The notes: generated by a model from the letters alone, not told the origin. A stretch of DNA of 64,000 bases from Channa striata (GCA_033026295.1 CM065173.1:3472001-3536000), one strand, 5' to 3'. Shown: positions 33,401 to 45,705, numbered from the stretch's first letter. Numbers and translations are program-made.

Positions 33401-33656
33401 TTATCAGAGAATAAAGCTTCAGCAGTGCACTTCCTGTCACGCTGGTCTTTGAGTCTTTTATTTTGGTAGGCATAGTGCAAATTCACTTTTTTGATAAAAA
33501 CTGCCATTTCTCTTTCACACATTGTGTTTGTGATGTTTTTATCATAGGAGATAGATTTTGTAGTCATGGAAAATATTACTTTACACTATGAACTATTGTT
33601 TATATTACCGTTAACATTATTTAGCACTTTAAAGTATCAGTGGCTCAGATTCTTAC

Positions 33657-34022
33657 CTTTCACTAACAAATTTGTTCCACTCCATTCAGCTTTGATCCAC
33701 TCTGTGACTCCACAGATTTACCTTCATTCTAGATTCAGAAAACTCTGATCCACGCTCAGCTTTAGTTTGCCACAACTAATTTCATAGTATCTCCAGCACT
33801 TTGCAGGTACCAGTGGACCTCCTTACTGTTGAGGTCCTTGTTAGCACATGTAATGGTCACAGGTTCTCCAAATTGAACTTTGGTTACTGGAACCAGACAA
33901 TCTGAACTAAAAATAAACATATATTTAAATTAGAAATCAAAATCACTGTGGGAAAGTTAGGATGCATAAAGATCTTTACGTCCTCAATGAAGAAGAAGCA
34001 GTGTAATTCCTAAAACCATCAT
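33657..34022 (-). pseudogene. NITR V-only pseudogene, second V subfamily
   Basis: Exon 1 (33980-34022) reads MMVLGITLLLLH and then TGA, where NITR-3 has GGA. Exon 2 (33657-33901) keeps the start of a V domain and the WSGTNLLVKG end but has lost about 80 nt in the middle, including the YHC cysteine region. No I, membrane or tail exons follow; the next feature downstream is the promoter of NITR-3. Probably a partial duplicate of NITR-3/4. Its promoter core is still intact. Confidence 0.85.
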
Positions 34023-34098
34023 CTTGACTTAGTCTCTTGTTGAGACAGTTTTTGGTATTTCAGTCAGTGAAGGAGGTGACAGGTCAGAGCATTAGTGC

Positions 34099-34108
34099 AT
34101 CTGATTGG
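34099..34108 (-). promoter_or_regulatory. Promoter core of the V-only pseudogene
   Basis: ATCTGATTGGTTATCAGAGA and a downstream CACTTCCTGTCACAC are kept, as in NITR-3 and NITR-4, although the gene is dead. This marks a rather recent loss or a passive remnant. Confidence 0.45.
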
Positions 34109-34540
34109 TTATCAGAGAACATATAAAAAAAATGCACTTCCTGTCACACTGGTGTGATCCTGGTGTTTGTGAAGTACATTATATCTAATTTGGTTTAATT
34201 AAAATTAAAAATTAAATTAAAACATTTTTAATGTTTTAATTTTCCTTTTAAACCTTTTCAATGTGAATTATTCTCTCTTCACTTGAGCTTCGAGCAGCTG
34301 TTGCCAAGCTCTTTACTGATGTCTTGAAAAGTTTTGAAACACCCTGAAATGCTCCTGCCTTCCCCCAGCCTCACCCCTACATGGGCATATTTCCATGAAA
34401 CAAAGTAGAAACAAGTAATAGCTCTGATTTATGCTTATTACACAAACAATACTATGTGTTCCCAGGGAATTAGTGCAGTCCCTTGTGTTTGTTCCCACAT
34501 AATTACAGTGTTACTAGAGTTAAAGTGCTCTACTCGACCA

Positions 34541-34690
34541 AACTCTTGATTTATACTGAGAATTAATAAAACATAGCGGCTTAATGTACATCTGGTATCT
34601 GAAGTCTGTCGACTGCAAAAAAGAAACCATGACCATGTCTATGAGTCAGTTTTGACTAGTACTGTATGCTAAATAGATGTTTTGACATTT
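34541..34690. repeat. Cluster repeat, same orientation as 43545-43690
   Basis: Contains AATTAATAAAACATAGCGGC, TGGTATCTGAAGTCTGTCGA and GACTAGTACTGTATGCTAAA, all found with small changes at 43545-43690 and in inverse orientation at 38960-39125. It shows that the NITR-3 and NITR-4 units were duplicated together with their upstream flanks. Confidence 0.6.
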
Positions 34691-34798
34691 TTTACCTTTG
34701 GATAGCAAGATAGATGAACTCTACTTTATAATTTTTGGCATTGTATACAACTTGTATACAACTGTATGATACCAATGTTAATCTTGCATACGGTATTG

Positions 34799-36985
34799 AG
34801 TCCTTGCATACGGTATTGAAATTGATAAACTAACAGTATTTCCCCATAATTCTGTTCTCTCTGACCATTTTCTAATAACATTTGAATTTAATTTAATGGA
34901 CTACACAGCAGCTAGAAAAAAGTTTTGCTTCAGTAGGTGTTTATCTGAAAACACTGTTAACAAATTTAAGGAAATGATCCCTTCATCATTTACTTCAACA
35001 TGTACCGATATAACTGAGAGTAGCCTCATTAACTGTACTCCTGTACAAGTTGATTACCTTACTGATAATTATGCACCATCTTTACGTTCCATACTTGATA
35101 CTGTTGCCCCTCTAAAAAAGACAGTAATTCTGAACAGGCGATCTCCATGGTATGGCTCGCAAACCCGCAATTTAAAGCAGGCGCCACGAAGACTAGAAAG
35201 GAAGTGGCGTTCCACTCATTCACAAGAATCACGCTTAGCCTGGAAAAAGAGTTTATACTTATACAAATTAGCACTCCGTAAAGCCAGAACAGCATATTAA
35301 TCATCACTAATAGAGGAAAACAAGAACAACCCCCGGTTTCTTTTCAGCACTGTAGCCAGGCTGACTAAGCGCCATAGTTCAGTTGAGACTAGTATTCCCT
35401 CAACGCTATGTAGCATCCCCACAAATACAACAGAATTAGAATCATCACTAAGTCCTCAGTCCCTTTTAGACTGCTTTGTGCCCATAGACCTTGCTGAGTT
35501 AACTTCAACTATTATGGCATATAAACCAACAACATGTCTGCTAGACCCTATTCCAGTTAGACTGCTCAAAGATGCTCTACCCTTATTAGACACGTTCGTA
35601 TTAGATATCATTAATCTATCTTTACAAACAGGATATGTACCAAAGACGTATAATGTAGCTGTAATCAAACCTCTACTTAAAAAACCTAGTCTGGATCCAG
35701 GTGTCTTAGCCAATTAAAGACAAATATCCAATCTCCCCTTTATTTCTAAAATACTAAAAAAGTAGTTGTAAAGCAATTATGTGACCACCTGTGCGGAAAC
35801 GACTTGTTTGAAGAATATCAGTCAGGATTTAGAGTTCATCATAGCACAGAAACCGCACTGATTAAAGTCACCAACGATCTCCTTCTGGCTTCAGATAATG
35901 GACTTGTCTCTATACTACTTCTGCTAGATCTTAGTGCTGCATTTGACACAATTGATCACAGAATATTATTACAGAGACTAAAACATGTAATTGGAATTAA
36001 AGAAACTGCACTAAACTGGTTTAAATCTTATCTATCAGATAGATTCTAATTTGTTCATGTTAATGATGAATCTTTCACATACACAAAAGTTAGTTCTGGA
36101 GTTCCACAAGGCTCTGTATTACGACCAGTACTTTTTACTCTATATATGTCTCCCTTGGCAACATCATTAGAAAACACTAATTTTCACTGCTACGCTGATG
36201 ACAAACAGTTATATCTATCTATGAAACCTGATGAAACAAATAAATTAATCAAACTACAAGCATGTCTAAAAGACATAAGGGACTGGATGACTTATTAAGC
36301 ATAAAAATAGAATGGGAGGCAGAGCCTTTAGCTATCAAGCTCCTCTCTTGTGGAACCAGCTCCCAGTCCAGATTCGGGAAGCAGACACCCTCTCTATTTT
36401 TAAGACTAGGCTCAAAACCTTCCTCTTCAATAAAGCTTATAGTTGGTTATAGTCATGCTGCTATAGGCTTAGACTTCTGGGGGACTCTGCACTGTGCCAC
36501 TTCCTCTTCTCTTCATTCTCTCCTCTCACCCCACATCTATAATGTCACCACTGTATGACATTAAGTCTGTGTCTTCTTTGTCCCATAGTCGTCTCTCTCC
36601 CTCTCTTTCCCCCTCTCTCTCTCCCTGTCTTCATGTGTCCCCGGATTTGGCACTGTGTGTCCTCCAGTGTGCAGCTACTGGTCCTACTAACATGCTCAAT
36701 GTTTTGTTGCTGCTTTTGTTGCTCTGTTCTTTTCTCTCTCCACTTTCCACTCAGCCCAACCAGTCAAGGCAGATGACCGCCCACCCTGAGCCTGGTTCTG
36801 CTGGAGGTTTCTTCCGGTAAAGGGAGTTTTTCCTCTCCACTGTTGCCTATGGCTTGCTCAAGGGGGATTTGTTGGGTTTTCTCTAAATGTTTGTACAGTC
36901 TTGACTTTATTATGTAAAGTGCCCTGAGATGACCTTGTTGTAAATTGGCGCTATATTAATAAAGTTGAATTGAATTGAATAAAAA
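34799..36985 (+). mobile_element. L2-group LINE, 5'-truncated copy
   Basis: Plus-strand reading gives ORF2 pieces: MDYTAARKKFCFSRCLSENT, MAYKPTTCLLDPIPVRLLKD, FRVHHSTETALIKVTNDLLL and CYADDKQLYLSM. A deletion then joins RT to the C-terminal region, followed by the 3' UTR and a TTGAA tail ending near 36980. Several frameshifts and stops are present, so it is inactive. It is closely related to the copy at 14.1-17.8 kb. Confidence 0.75.
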
Positions 36986-37967
36986 AAAAATTGCAATAAC
37001 TTAGTACAGGGGTCTGCAACACGTAACTCAACCACTTTCCAAAGAGATCGCCAAAGACTTAATGAATCCTTTGCAAATTTATCTAACTTGATTAGATAAA
37101 TCTGAGGGATCAATCAGTCAACCAACTTACATGTATATCCAAAAATGCAAACTAACACAAAAACTAATAGTTGTAAAACATTTTTGGAAATTTAAACTAA
37201 ATAATTTTCTACAGAATGTTAGGTAAGTCTCCTCCATCACAAATATGAGGTGTTCTGAGTAGCTTTTACAACAACCTCTGCTGAGGGCTAGTTGGTGACA
37301 TTGCGATCTCTTCAGTCTTTGCAGTCCGGGCTTTTCAAGGAAAAAAGTGACTTTCAGAGCGAAAAACTCTTTCCCTTAAACTTGCAGACGTATTCGCAGT
37401 GCCACTCTTTTGCTATGATCACACAGATGTGAGTATTTTGAACTTCCCCTCACAGTGTGAAGGCCATGGGATGTGGGGCTTTTGTGTGCTGACTTTACTC
37501 CTGTTTCCTGCAATAAACCAAAACATGGCTTTAGGTTTGGTGTTAATGTGAATAGTTGCAACACATTCTCATCGCACACCGTCAGATATTGACTGGTCCT
37601 AAGGCGTTTGACCGTACATTTAGACAGGAATAAGCAGCATTCGTGGCAGTACTGAGACTTTGTGTTTGGGCACTGTGGTGATTAGCGCTCAGTGCCAACA
37701 TGTGCGCACACTGTTTCCTACCACAGTCTAAAAGCTGTCAAGTCAGTTAGAAATTTGTGACATTATGTAGGTGTCAGTTTAAACCTAAGTGTTTCTGTCC
37801 ATCGAAGTGAACAATATCAGCAGGTGGTTGTGGTTCCTGTTCTCAAGACATACATTTGCCTAAAGTTGCAGGAGGAGGAGGAGCCAGAGATTAAGCTTTT
37901 TACACTGTGATAAAGGATGACCCAGTCTATCTCCTGAGGTGGAGAGGCTCAGTTTCTGTTGTTTTAC
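36986..37967. other. Intergenic, mostly unrecognised
   Basis: At about 37006 CAGGGGTCTGCAAC resembles a hAT-type end, and a related sequence lies at 44471. No matching right end was found, so no element is called. No exon is seen. Confidence 0.3.
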
Positions 37968-37971
37968 AACC

Positions 37972-38571
37972 TGTTACGCCCCGGCCTAGGGGAGAACCAG
38001 GACGCAACACAATTTCAGACTCCCCTCTTCCCAGCGTCCAGAAACCACAAGAACAGATACTTAAATCCACAAGGTTTATTATATTGTCTGTTTAGACACA
38101 GGTTTACAACGTCAGGGTGGGTCCAGCCAAAAATAACAAACAAAAATAACTAAACCGACAAACCTGCTCTTACCTCATCAGACATAAATTAAAACAAATC
38201 ATACATTGTACTAACCTATACTACTAGCCAAAAACAGGAGAAAACTGGTAATCAAAGAAATAAAAGGCTGACCACACCTTTAGCACTGAATTCGTGCCAC
38301 GAGGCACAACAAGGTAGCATGTGGGTCTGGCGGAGGGCGAGAGGAGAGTCCCGGGTCGGACTGGAAGACACTGAATTTAAATCCCTCAGGTGGAGACTGC
38401 GACCAATCCACTCCCGGAACGGCATCCAACAAACCTGTTCATCCAATCACACTCTTAGCCGCTCAATCAATGCCCGACACGTCACGCACACTCACACACA
38501 CACAGGGAGAGACAAGGTACACTGGTACAGGCATACAAACACATTATTACTTTTACGACAAGGTCGTAACA
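37972..38571. mobile_element. 600-bp solo LTR
   Basis: Starts TGTTACG and ends CGTAACA, a perfect short inverted pair of the TG...CA type. It is flanked on both sides by AACC (37968-37971 and 38572-38575), a 4-bp target duplication. No internal coding sequence is present, so it is a recombined LTR of a retrotransposon, probably Ty3/gypsy-like from the duplication length. The orientation is not established. Confidence 0.75.
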
Positions 38572-38959
38572 AACCTGCATGATTTCCTGGTTGTTCTGTT
38601 TATTGACATTTTCACTTTTATTATTCACTTCAGACTTTTGTGGGATTACACATTCTAAAATAGACTAAGTTTATCAAGTGAAGCTGTAGAGGCTTGGGTT
38701 TTAGTCCTGTCAACTGTGTGAACTGAAGTGAAGGTTGATTCCGAAAACCATGATCATTGCACGCCAGGCCTCATGACCAAGTGATAGGTCAAAACTTCAC
38801 TTAACATGTTCACCATCATGTAGACACATTCAGCTGTGTATTTATAACTATAAACCTGAAGATTTTTGTCTCTTTAAAAGGTTAAATAACTGGATAAATG
38901 GAGACGAAATAACACTGAGCCTCCAGGTGTGTTTGAATACTAACTCTTGATATAAATCA

Positions 38960-39125
38960 CAGTACTAGTCAATGTTGGAGTGTTCAAACTTGAGTCATAG
39001 ACACGGCCATGCTTTTGTGTTTGGACTCGACAGACTTCAGATACCAAATGTAGGAGAGACGACAGAGAGACGGAATAACATTAAACCACTATGTTTTATT
39101 AGTTCTCGGTACAAATCAAGAGTTT
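38960..39125. repeat. Left arm of an inverted repeat around NITR-4
   Basis: GAGTCATAGACACGGCCATG, CAGACTTCAGATACCAAATG and CTATGTTTTATTAGTTCTC match the inverse complement of 43545-43690 at roughly 80 % or better by eye. The two arms enclose NITR-4 and its promoter (4.4 kb apart). Confidence 0.6.
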
Positions 39126-39339
39126 CGAAAATCCAACTCTAACAAATGTTAAAAAATTAAATCATTTTATTGTCATAGCGAGATTATCTCCCTGGAATAA
39201 CATTTGTCACGTTTAACCTGTCCCTATGTTCACCTGCAGATGAAGATTTTCAACTTCAATTCTTGGATCTCAGTATTGGAAAAACCCTGTGTCTGTCCAT
39301 GTATACAGGACCATCTGATACCAAACACGCTTGTTTAAC

Positions 39340-40999
39340 TTATTGAACCAATCGAAAAGCCTTCACTGCAGTGTAGACCTTTGCTTTCTCTGCTGCTTTT
39401 CCACCACGGTCAGTTTTCATGGTAAAGACAACAGCAGAATAAATGTGTATGTCCTCTTCTCTCTGAGAAAATATATTGAATAACAAAGTTAAAGAAAAAA
39501 ACATCATAAATTTTGCACTGATAAAGTTTTTTATTGCTTTACCTGTTGAGTCTTTTGACTTCCACAGTTTTTGATCACGGCAACAGCAGCTGAATTATAT
39601 AACAGAAAATACATATATAATAAAAAATTTGAATGCGGTAGCGTTGATAAAATGTTGTTGTACAAGTATAAAAAAAGCTAATTACCAGTGCAGCAATCAC
39701 AGATCTTATTGTTGATGGCACAAATAAGAAAGACTATAACAATCAAACTTGAAGCCAAAACCACACACAGCAGAGAAATTACAACACTTGCCGTCCTGGT
39801 TCCTAAAATTTTTTGAAAAGAAAGAAACAATAAGATATAGATTATTTCACTTTTTAACATATTGCCAACATCTTCAAACTTACAGACTAATGATACAGTT
39901 ACCTTTGATGTCCACTTTGGTTCCATTTCCGAATAAAATCTGTCCACATGTGGCCACAGCACAGTAATAAGTCCCAGCATCAGAGGAGCTGATGGTCCTA
40001 GAAAGTCCATAAACACAGCTCTTCACGGTGTCAGATCTCTTGTCACACTGACCATTTCCATCAGTGTGGATGATTTCTGGATGAGATTTCTCTGATCCAG
40101 CTCTGAACCAGTACACACTGTGATCTCCTGGACACGTCTGGTTCTCAGAGTCAGAGAGGACTGAACACTGGAGAGTCACTGAGACTCCTAGACGAACCTG
40201 ATCAGATGCTGTCGACTGCTGAACAACAGTATAGTTTGATGTCCTCTGCCTGTTTCCTAAAATACAAAAGTATTAAAAATTTAGACTGTTTTTTTTTAAA
40301 AAGCAAGACAGGATATTTATGATGATCATGAGATTTCCAAGGACATTTGGAAAGAGAAATATTTGAACCATATATCAATGTACAGTAACTTTTTAAACAA
40401 TTGTGTATAATTGAATGTTTCCTGAGTAACATACAACACACAATATCATGTTTGTAATTGGATTCAAGTTTTATGTTTTAACCCTCTCAAAGTTTATAAA
40501 AATGAATCTCATTATTACCTTTCACTAACAAATACGTCCCACTCCACACAGTTTTAATCCACTCTGTGACTCCACAGTGATACATTCTTTCATCTTCTCT
40601 GATCGTCCTCAAAATGGTCAAGTTGCTAAAATACTTATCAGTTTTTACATGCATTCTTGATTCAGAAAACTCTGGTTCTTTAGTTGTAGACGGTAACACT
40701 GTGACAATTAATTTCAGAGTATCTCCAGGACTCTGCTTGTACCAGTGGATTTCTTTACTTCTAAGGTCCTGGTCCTTAATAGCACATGTGAAGGTCACAG
40801 GTTCTCCAAGTTGAACTGTGGTTACTGGAACTAGTGAATCTGAATAAAAAGAAGATACATGAAAAATTAAAAACTAAATTACGCAGTAAAATGTGCTGTA
40901 GATGGAAAAAATACGTTTTGTGCTGAGAAAATACGGACAAAATAAAAAACACTTACATCCTTGCTGAAGAAAAAGCAGTGTAATCCATAACAACATCAT
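39340..40999 (-). CDS. NITR-4: two-Ig-domain receptor, second V subfamily
   Basis: Complete six-exon NITR. Exons: 40957-40999 signal peptide MMLLWITLLFLQQG; 40519-40839 V domain (VTFTC, IHWYKQSPGD, FSNLTILRTIREDERMYHCG, WSGTYLLVKG); 39903-40256 I domain (LQCSVLSDS, VYWFRAGSEK, DAGTYYCAVATC, J-like FGNGTKVDI); 39686-39802 membrane segment VVISLLCVVLASSLIVIVFL; 39543-39589 and 39340-39462 tail. The tail motifs are IHIYSAVVFTM and KVYTAVKAFRLVQ-stop, spaced as in NITR-3. The residue at -2 of the tyrosines is His or Lys rather than the I/V/L/S of an ITIM. Splice sites and phases are intact. A TTTTATTG (polyadenylation-like on the gene strand) lies near 39164. Confidence 0.92.
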
Positions 41000-41085
41000 C
41001 TTGACTTTGTCTCCTGTTGAGACAGTTTTGGTATTTCAATGAGTGAAGGAGGTGAGATGACCGTGATAGGTTAGAGCATCAGTGC

Positions 41086-41095
41086 ATCTGATTGG
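41086..41095 (-). promoter_or_regulatory. Promoter core of NITR-4
   Basis: ATCTGATTGG followed by TTATCAGAGAA lies 87-97 bp upstream of the ATG, and CCTTCCTGTCACAC lies near 41124. The order matches NITR-3. Confidence 0.5.
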
Positions 41096-41495
41096 TTATC
41101 AGAGAATATGTTAAAAAAAATGCCCTTCCTGTCACACGGGTCTCATCTTGGTCTTTGTGAAGTACATTATATGTAATTTGTTTATCAGAGTCTATATTGT
41201 TCACGTTTTAATTTTCACTGGAAAAATTTTTCAAAGCAAAAGTGCATTTCTGGTTGTCCCCCTCCAGCAGAGAATTCAGGTAATATATAAATATAAAATG
41301 TTTTTGAGTTTTTCACAAGGATGTAAAACTGCAGACAGCTATCCTTATGCAAAGCTCTGAATTAAATGCTACCATTCAGTCCCAGTGACGGTCCTTTTAT
41401 GCAGATATTAAACTCAAATAATTCTGATCAGAACAAATGAGCACACACCCTGAAATGCCCCTGCCCTTCCCCCAGCCTCACCCCTACAGAGGTAT

Positions 41496-43421
41496 TGTTA
41501 GAAGTTAGAGGTATTAGATGTATTTTGTCCTGTTTTGGGTTTTCACTGCCTTTGTCTTTTGTATTGACATTGTTTTTCTGTGTGTGTTTCCCTGCACTTG
41601 CACTTTGCCTTTCATCGTAATCACTGTTAGGACTCTGCAATCTAAGCTCCTCCCCTTCTTGACTGGTTGGCCCTTGGCTTGACTGGCCCTTTGCATTTCA
41701 TCTTCGTTATCATCACTCCTGCATGTTTTGTATTTAAGTGCTTGTGATGAGTTTTGGGGTTCCTAGTGTTGCTAGTGTGTTATTACCCCGAGAGTCTAAG
41801 CGGAGTGTTATAGTCTCTTTATATTATAGTTAATAATGTTAAATCTTTTGAGTTAGTTTAGTTATAGACCAAGTCTCTGTCTTCGAGTTATTGATGTCAT
41901 CTGAAGTGTGTTGCTCAGTGATATTGTATCAGTATTTTGTGTGAGAATTTTTAACTGTTTTTAGAAGTTCATGTGTTAAACAGGATTTTAGAGAGTGAGA
42001 AGATGCCTGAGGAATGGAGGAGAAGCGTTCTGGTGCCGATCTTTAAGAACAAGGGTGACACGCAGAACTGTAGCAACTACAGAGGGATAAAGCTGATGAG
42101 CCACACAATGAAGCTGTGGGAAAGAGTAGTGGAAGCCAGGCTTAGGAAGGAGGTGGAGATCTGTGAGCAGCAGTATGGTTTCATGCCCCGTAAGAGCACC
42201 ACTGACGCCATTTTCGCTTTGAGGTTGTTGATGGAAAAGTACAGAGATGGTCAGAAGGAGCTGCATTGTGTGTTTGTGGATTTAGAGAAGGCGTATGACA
42301 GGGTGCCAAGGGAGGAGCTGTGGTACTGTATGAGGATGTCAGGAGTGGCAGAGAAGTACGTCAGAGTAGTTCAGGACATGTATGAGAGGAGCATGACGGT
42401 GGTGAGATGTGCCGTAGGTCAGACAGAGGAGTTCAAGGTGGAGGTGGGACTACACCAAGGATCGGCTTTGAGTCCCTTCTTGTTTGCTATGCTGATGGAC
42501 AGGTTGACAGACGAGGTCAGACAGAAATCTCCCTGGACAATGATGTTTGCAGATGACATTGTGATTTGCAGTGAGAGTAGAGAGCAGGTGGAGGAACAGC
42601 TGGAGAGGTGGAGGTTTGCTCTGGAAAGAAGAGGCATGAAAGTCAGTCGTAGTAAGACAGAATACATGTGTGTAAATGAGAGGGATCCAATTAGAAGTGT
42701 GAGGTTACAGGGGGCTGAGGTGAAGAAGGTGCAGGAGTTTAAGTACTTGGGGTCATCAGTTCAGTCTGATGGGGAGTGTGGAAAAGAGGTGAAGAGGCGA
42801 GTGCAGGCAGGTTGGAATGGGTGGAGGAAAGTGTCAGGAGTGTTGTGTGACAGAAGAGTGTCAGCAAGACTCAAAGGAAAGGTGTACAGGACAGTGGTGA
42901 GACCAGCTCTGCTCTATGGGTTAGAGACAGTAGCAGTGAGAAAGAGACAAGAGGCAGAGATGGAAGCAGCAGAGATGAAGATGTTGAGGTTCTCCTTAGG
43001 AGTGACAAGGTTGGACAGAATTAGGAACGAGTTCATCAGAGGGACAGCGCACGTTGCCTGTGTTAGCAACAAAGTCAGAGAGGCCAGATTGAGATGGTTT
43101 GGACATGTGCAGAGGAGGGACAGTGAATATATTGGTAGAAGGATGTTGGAGATGGAGCTGCCAGGCAAGAGGGCGAGAGGACGACCAAGGAGGAGATATA
43201 TGGACGTTCTAACAGAGGACATGAGGTTAGCTGGTGTCAGAGAGGAAGATGCCCAGGATAGAGTAAAGTGGAAAAGGATGATTCGCTGTGGCGACCCCTG
43301 ATGGGAAAAGCCGAAAGAGTAGTAGTAGAAGTTCATGTGTTAATAAACCTGCACTCTTGGTGTGTCTCAGCTTCTGCTTTTGGGTCCTACAGTTATAGTA
43401 TCCAGTTACGGAACTGTTACA
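41496..43421 (+). mobile_element. Solo LTR (about 562 bp) split by an RTE insertion
   Basis: Starts TGTTAGAAG and ends ACTGTTACA, with GGTAT on both sides (41491-41495 and 43422-43426) as a 5-bp target duplication. A TATTTAAG promoter-like box lies near 41731 and AATAAA near 43342, fitting plus orientation. The paralogous unit upstream of NITR-3 (34381-34391) shows the empty site, TACATGGGCATATTTCC against TACAGAGGTAT plus ATTTCC here. Removing 41980-43343 leaves about 562 bp of LTR. No internal retroelement genes remain. Confidence 0.8.
41980..43326 (+). mobile_element. RTE-clade LINE, 5'-truncated, with intact reverse-transcriptase frame
   Basis: The frame is open over more than 430 codons to 43301. 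It has YGFMPRKSTTDAIFAL, VFVDLEKAYDRVPREELW, VGLHQGSALSPFLFAMLMD and the catalytic FADDIVIC block. C-terminal features are LRWFGHVQRRD and RARGRPRRRYMDVL, then CGDP and stop. The 3' end (GCTGTGGCGACCCCTGATGG, then AAAAGCCGAAAG and a TAG-rich tail) is typical of RTE elements. A 17-bp target duplication, AGAAGTTCATGTGTTAA, flanks it at 41963-41979 and 43327-43343. The endonuclease is missing because of 5' truncation, so it cannot move by itself. The lack of stops suggests a recent insertion. Confidence 0.85.
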
Positions 43422-43544
43422 GGTATATTTCCATGAAACAAAGTAGAAACAGGTAATAGCTCTGATTCATGCTCATTACTGCAGCTCCTTCTCTTTGGTT
43501 CCCGCATAATTACAGTGTTACAAGAGTTAAAGTGCTCTACTCGA

Positions 43545-43690
43545 CCACACTTTTGATTTGTACTGAGAATTAATAAAACATAGCGGCTCAATGTTATTCT
43601 CTCTCCTACATTTGGTATCTGAAGTCTGTCAACTGCAAAACAGAAAGCACGGCCGTGTCTATGACTCAGTGTTGACTAGTACTGTATGCT
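43545..43690. repeat. Right arm of the inverted repeat around NITR-4
   Basis: The inverse counterpart of 38960-39125 and direct counterpart of 34541-34690. It lies upstream of NITR-4, beyond the nested LTR/RTE insertion. Confidence 0.6.
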
Positions 43691-45705
43691 AAATAGATGT
43701 TTTGACATTTATAGCTTTTGTGTAGCAAGATAGATGAATTCTACTTTATAATTTTAGGCACTTACATACAACTGTAGCCTATAAAATAAGACAGTCACAC
43801 CACTGAACTTCTAATTTGTAATTTGATTTTTTCTTTGACTTTTACTCTCACAGTGACCCGAAATATGGGATTACAAGTCATAAATTTAACGAGGCTGTGA
43901 AGGCAGATTAGTGATTTGTTAGCAACTGCCTTTTGAAAGACAAGTAAAATCCCCAAAATAGCACTTGTGGGCAAGTTGATGAACTAAATAACACAAAATA
44001 AATGCAAATATCTCTTCACTTTGTGTTAACTACAGATCTTATTTACCGGTAATACATTTGACCAAAAACCCATTCAAAAAACCCAGTGATGGTGCAAAAC
44101 TGATTATTGATTATTAAACAAGCCCCATTAACTTGTTATTTCATAGGTATTATAAGTAGGACTTGCTACCCAAATATTATTTATGTAGCCTGATATAAGC
44201 AATTATAGAATCACACACTCACTGTTGAGATAAATGCTGTGGTTTGGTAGCTACTTTAGTATTCAAATTATTAGTATTCAAATTGAAATTTCAGTCTGGT
44301 GGTGGTAAGACAGTCTCCAAACATATTACAGTACAATTCTTTCTTTAGGGTATACAAATACGTTTATCAAATATATGGTAATTTATGCAACAGTCCCCAA
44401 GACATTTCACACAACATTAATATTAACCTGCTACTGGGACCTGGATACTGAAAATTGGATTAACTTAGAACAGGGGTCTCAAAAATTCCAAGTACTACTA
44501 CTACTACTTTCCAAGTAGATCGCCAAAGGGGTTAGGTTGTCCTGCCAGCTTCTTACACAATGGACTTTTTTGACAATCGAGCCAGTGGAGATCATTGTTG
44601 CCAACTTAGCCACTTTTCCACAACTCTTTTTCAAAACTAGCCACAAACCTTGCAAGTTTTTCTGGTGCCATTGGAGATTTTTGGTGTTCTGTTGTCCACA
44701 GCTGGTTTGTTTTAAATAAGTTGGACACATAATATATGCAACAGTCACACACCACATGCACACACTACCTCACATAAACCATCTTTATACTGTTTGTAAA
44801 TGTTCGGATGCACATGATACATAACATTGATGTTCTAAATTAATTTAGACATTCACATTAAATGTTGTGGACACTAGTTGTTTATAATGTGATTGTGCTA
44901 AGTGGCAATTTAGTTTTTATCTTAAATTAGATTTTGTTTTGGCTGCATACAGCATAGAGACCTCATGGGGCTTTCTATTGTATATTTTGTTTGTATTAGT
45001 TGAGCCTTACTTCAATTTAGGTTTTTCACCTAACATGAAAATACAAATTAATATATCAAAAGTAAAATGTTACTGATAACAATGAATAAGCTCATAAATT
45101 TAATTTTCTTATAGAAGAAACTGTTTAAAGGTATCATCATTTATTGCTCTGCTCCTGAGATTAAAGATTAAGATTTTCTATTTTCATACTCTAGATGCTT
45201 CCTGCAATGATTCCAACGGAAAGTATTTTCAAAACACATGCAGTATATACACAACATATACATACAACAAAGTAAAGAAAATGTCTGTATTTTAAGTGTG
45301 AAAATCGTCAAAGGAAACAACACCATGAGTCAGACATGAGGGTATTGGGAGGAGTTAACACCTCCGAAATAGATAAAACAACCACACAGGTAGCCACCAC
45401 TGCCCCTTCAAACCGAACGCTCTACAAAGACAACTTGGTCTGATGGATCATTAAACCCTTTGAACACTTCAAAAAAAAAATGCATAAAACCTGAAAGTAG
45501 AAGTCACAAACCTGAAGACTTTTGCCAAAATGTATTGAATAAACTAATTTTGGTGTTTTATTTTTTTTGGGGGGGGGGCTGCAATGTTGTTATGAACAAT
45601 AAAAATACAAGGTCATAATCCAGCTGCTAAAGGAGTCCATTTTTCACACACTGTAAAGAGAAAGAATTTTATTATAATCACAATTTAAATTCGGAGTTTG
45701 GATTG
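43691..45705. other. Intergenic, nothing recognised
   Basis: AT-rich sequence. A sequence resembling 37006 (CAGGGGTCTC, then AGATCGCCAAAG) lies at 44471-44530. A poly-T/poly-G run lies near 45563-45578. No exon supported. Confidence 0.35.

Noticed and set aside
37006..37110. hAT-type left end CAGGGGTCTGCAAC (similar at 44471)
   Set aside because: No matching inverted right end or target duplication found nearby.
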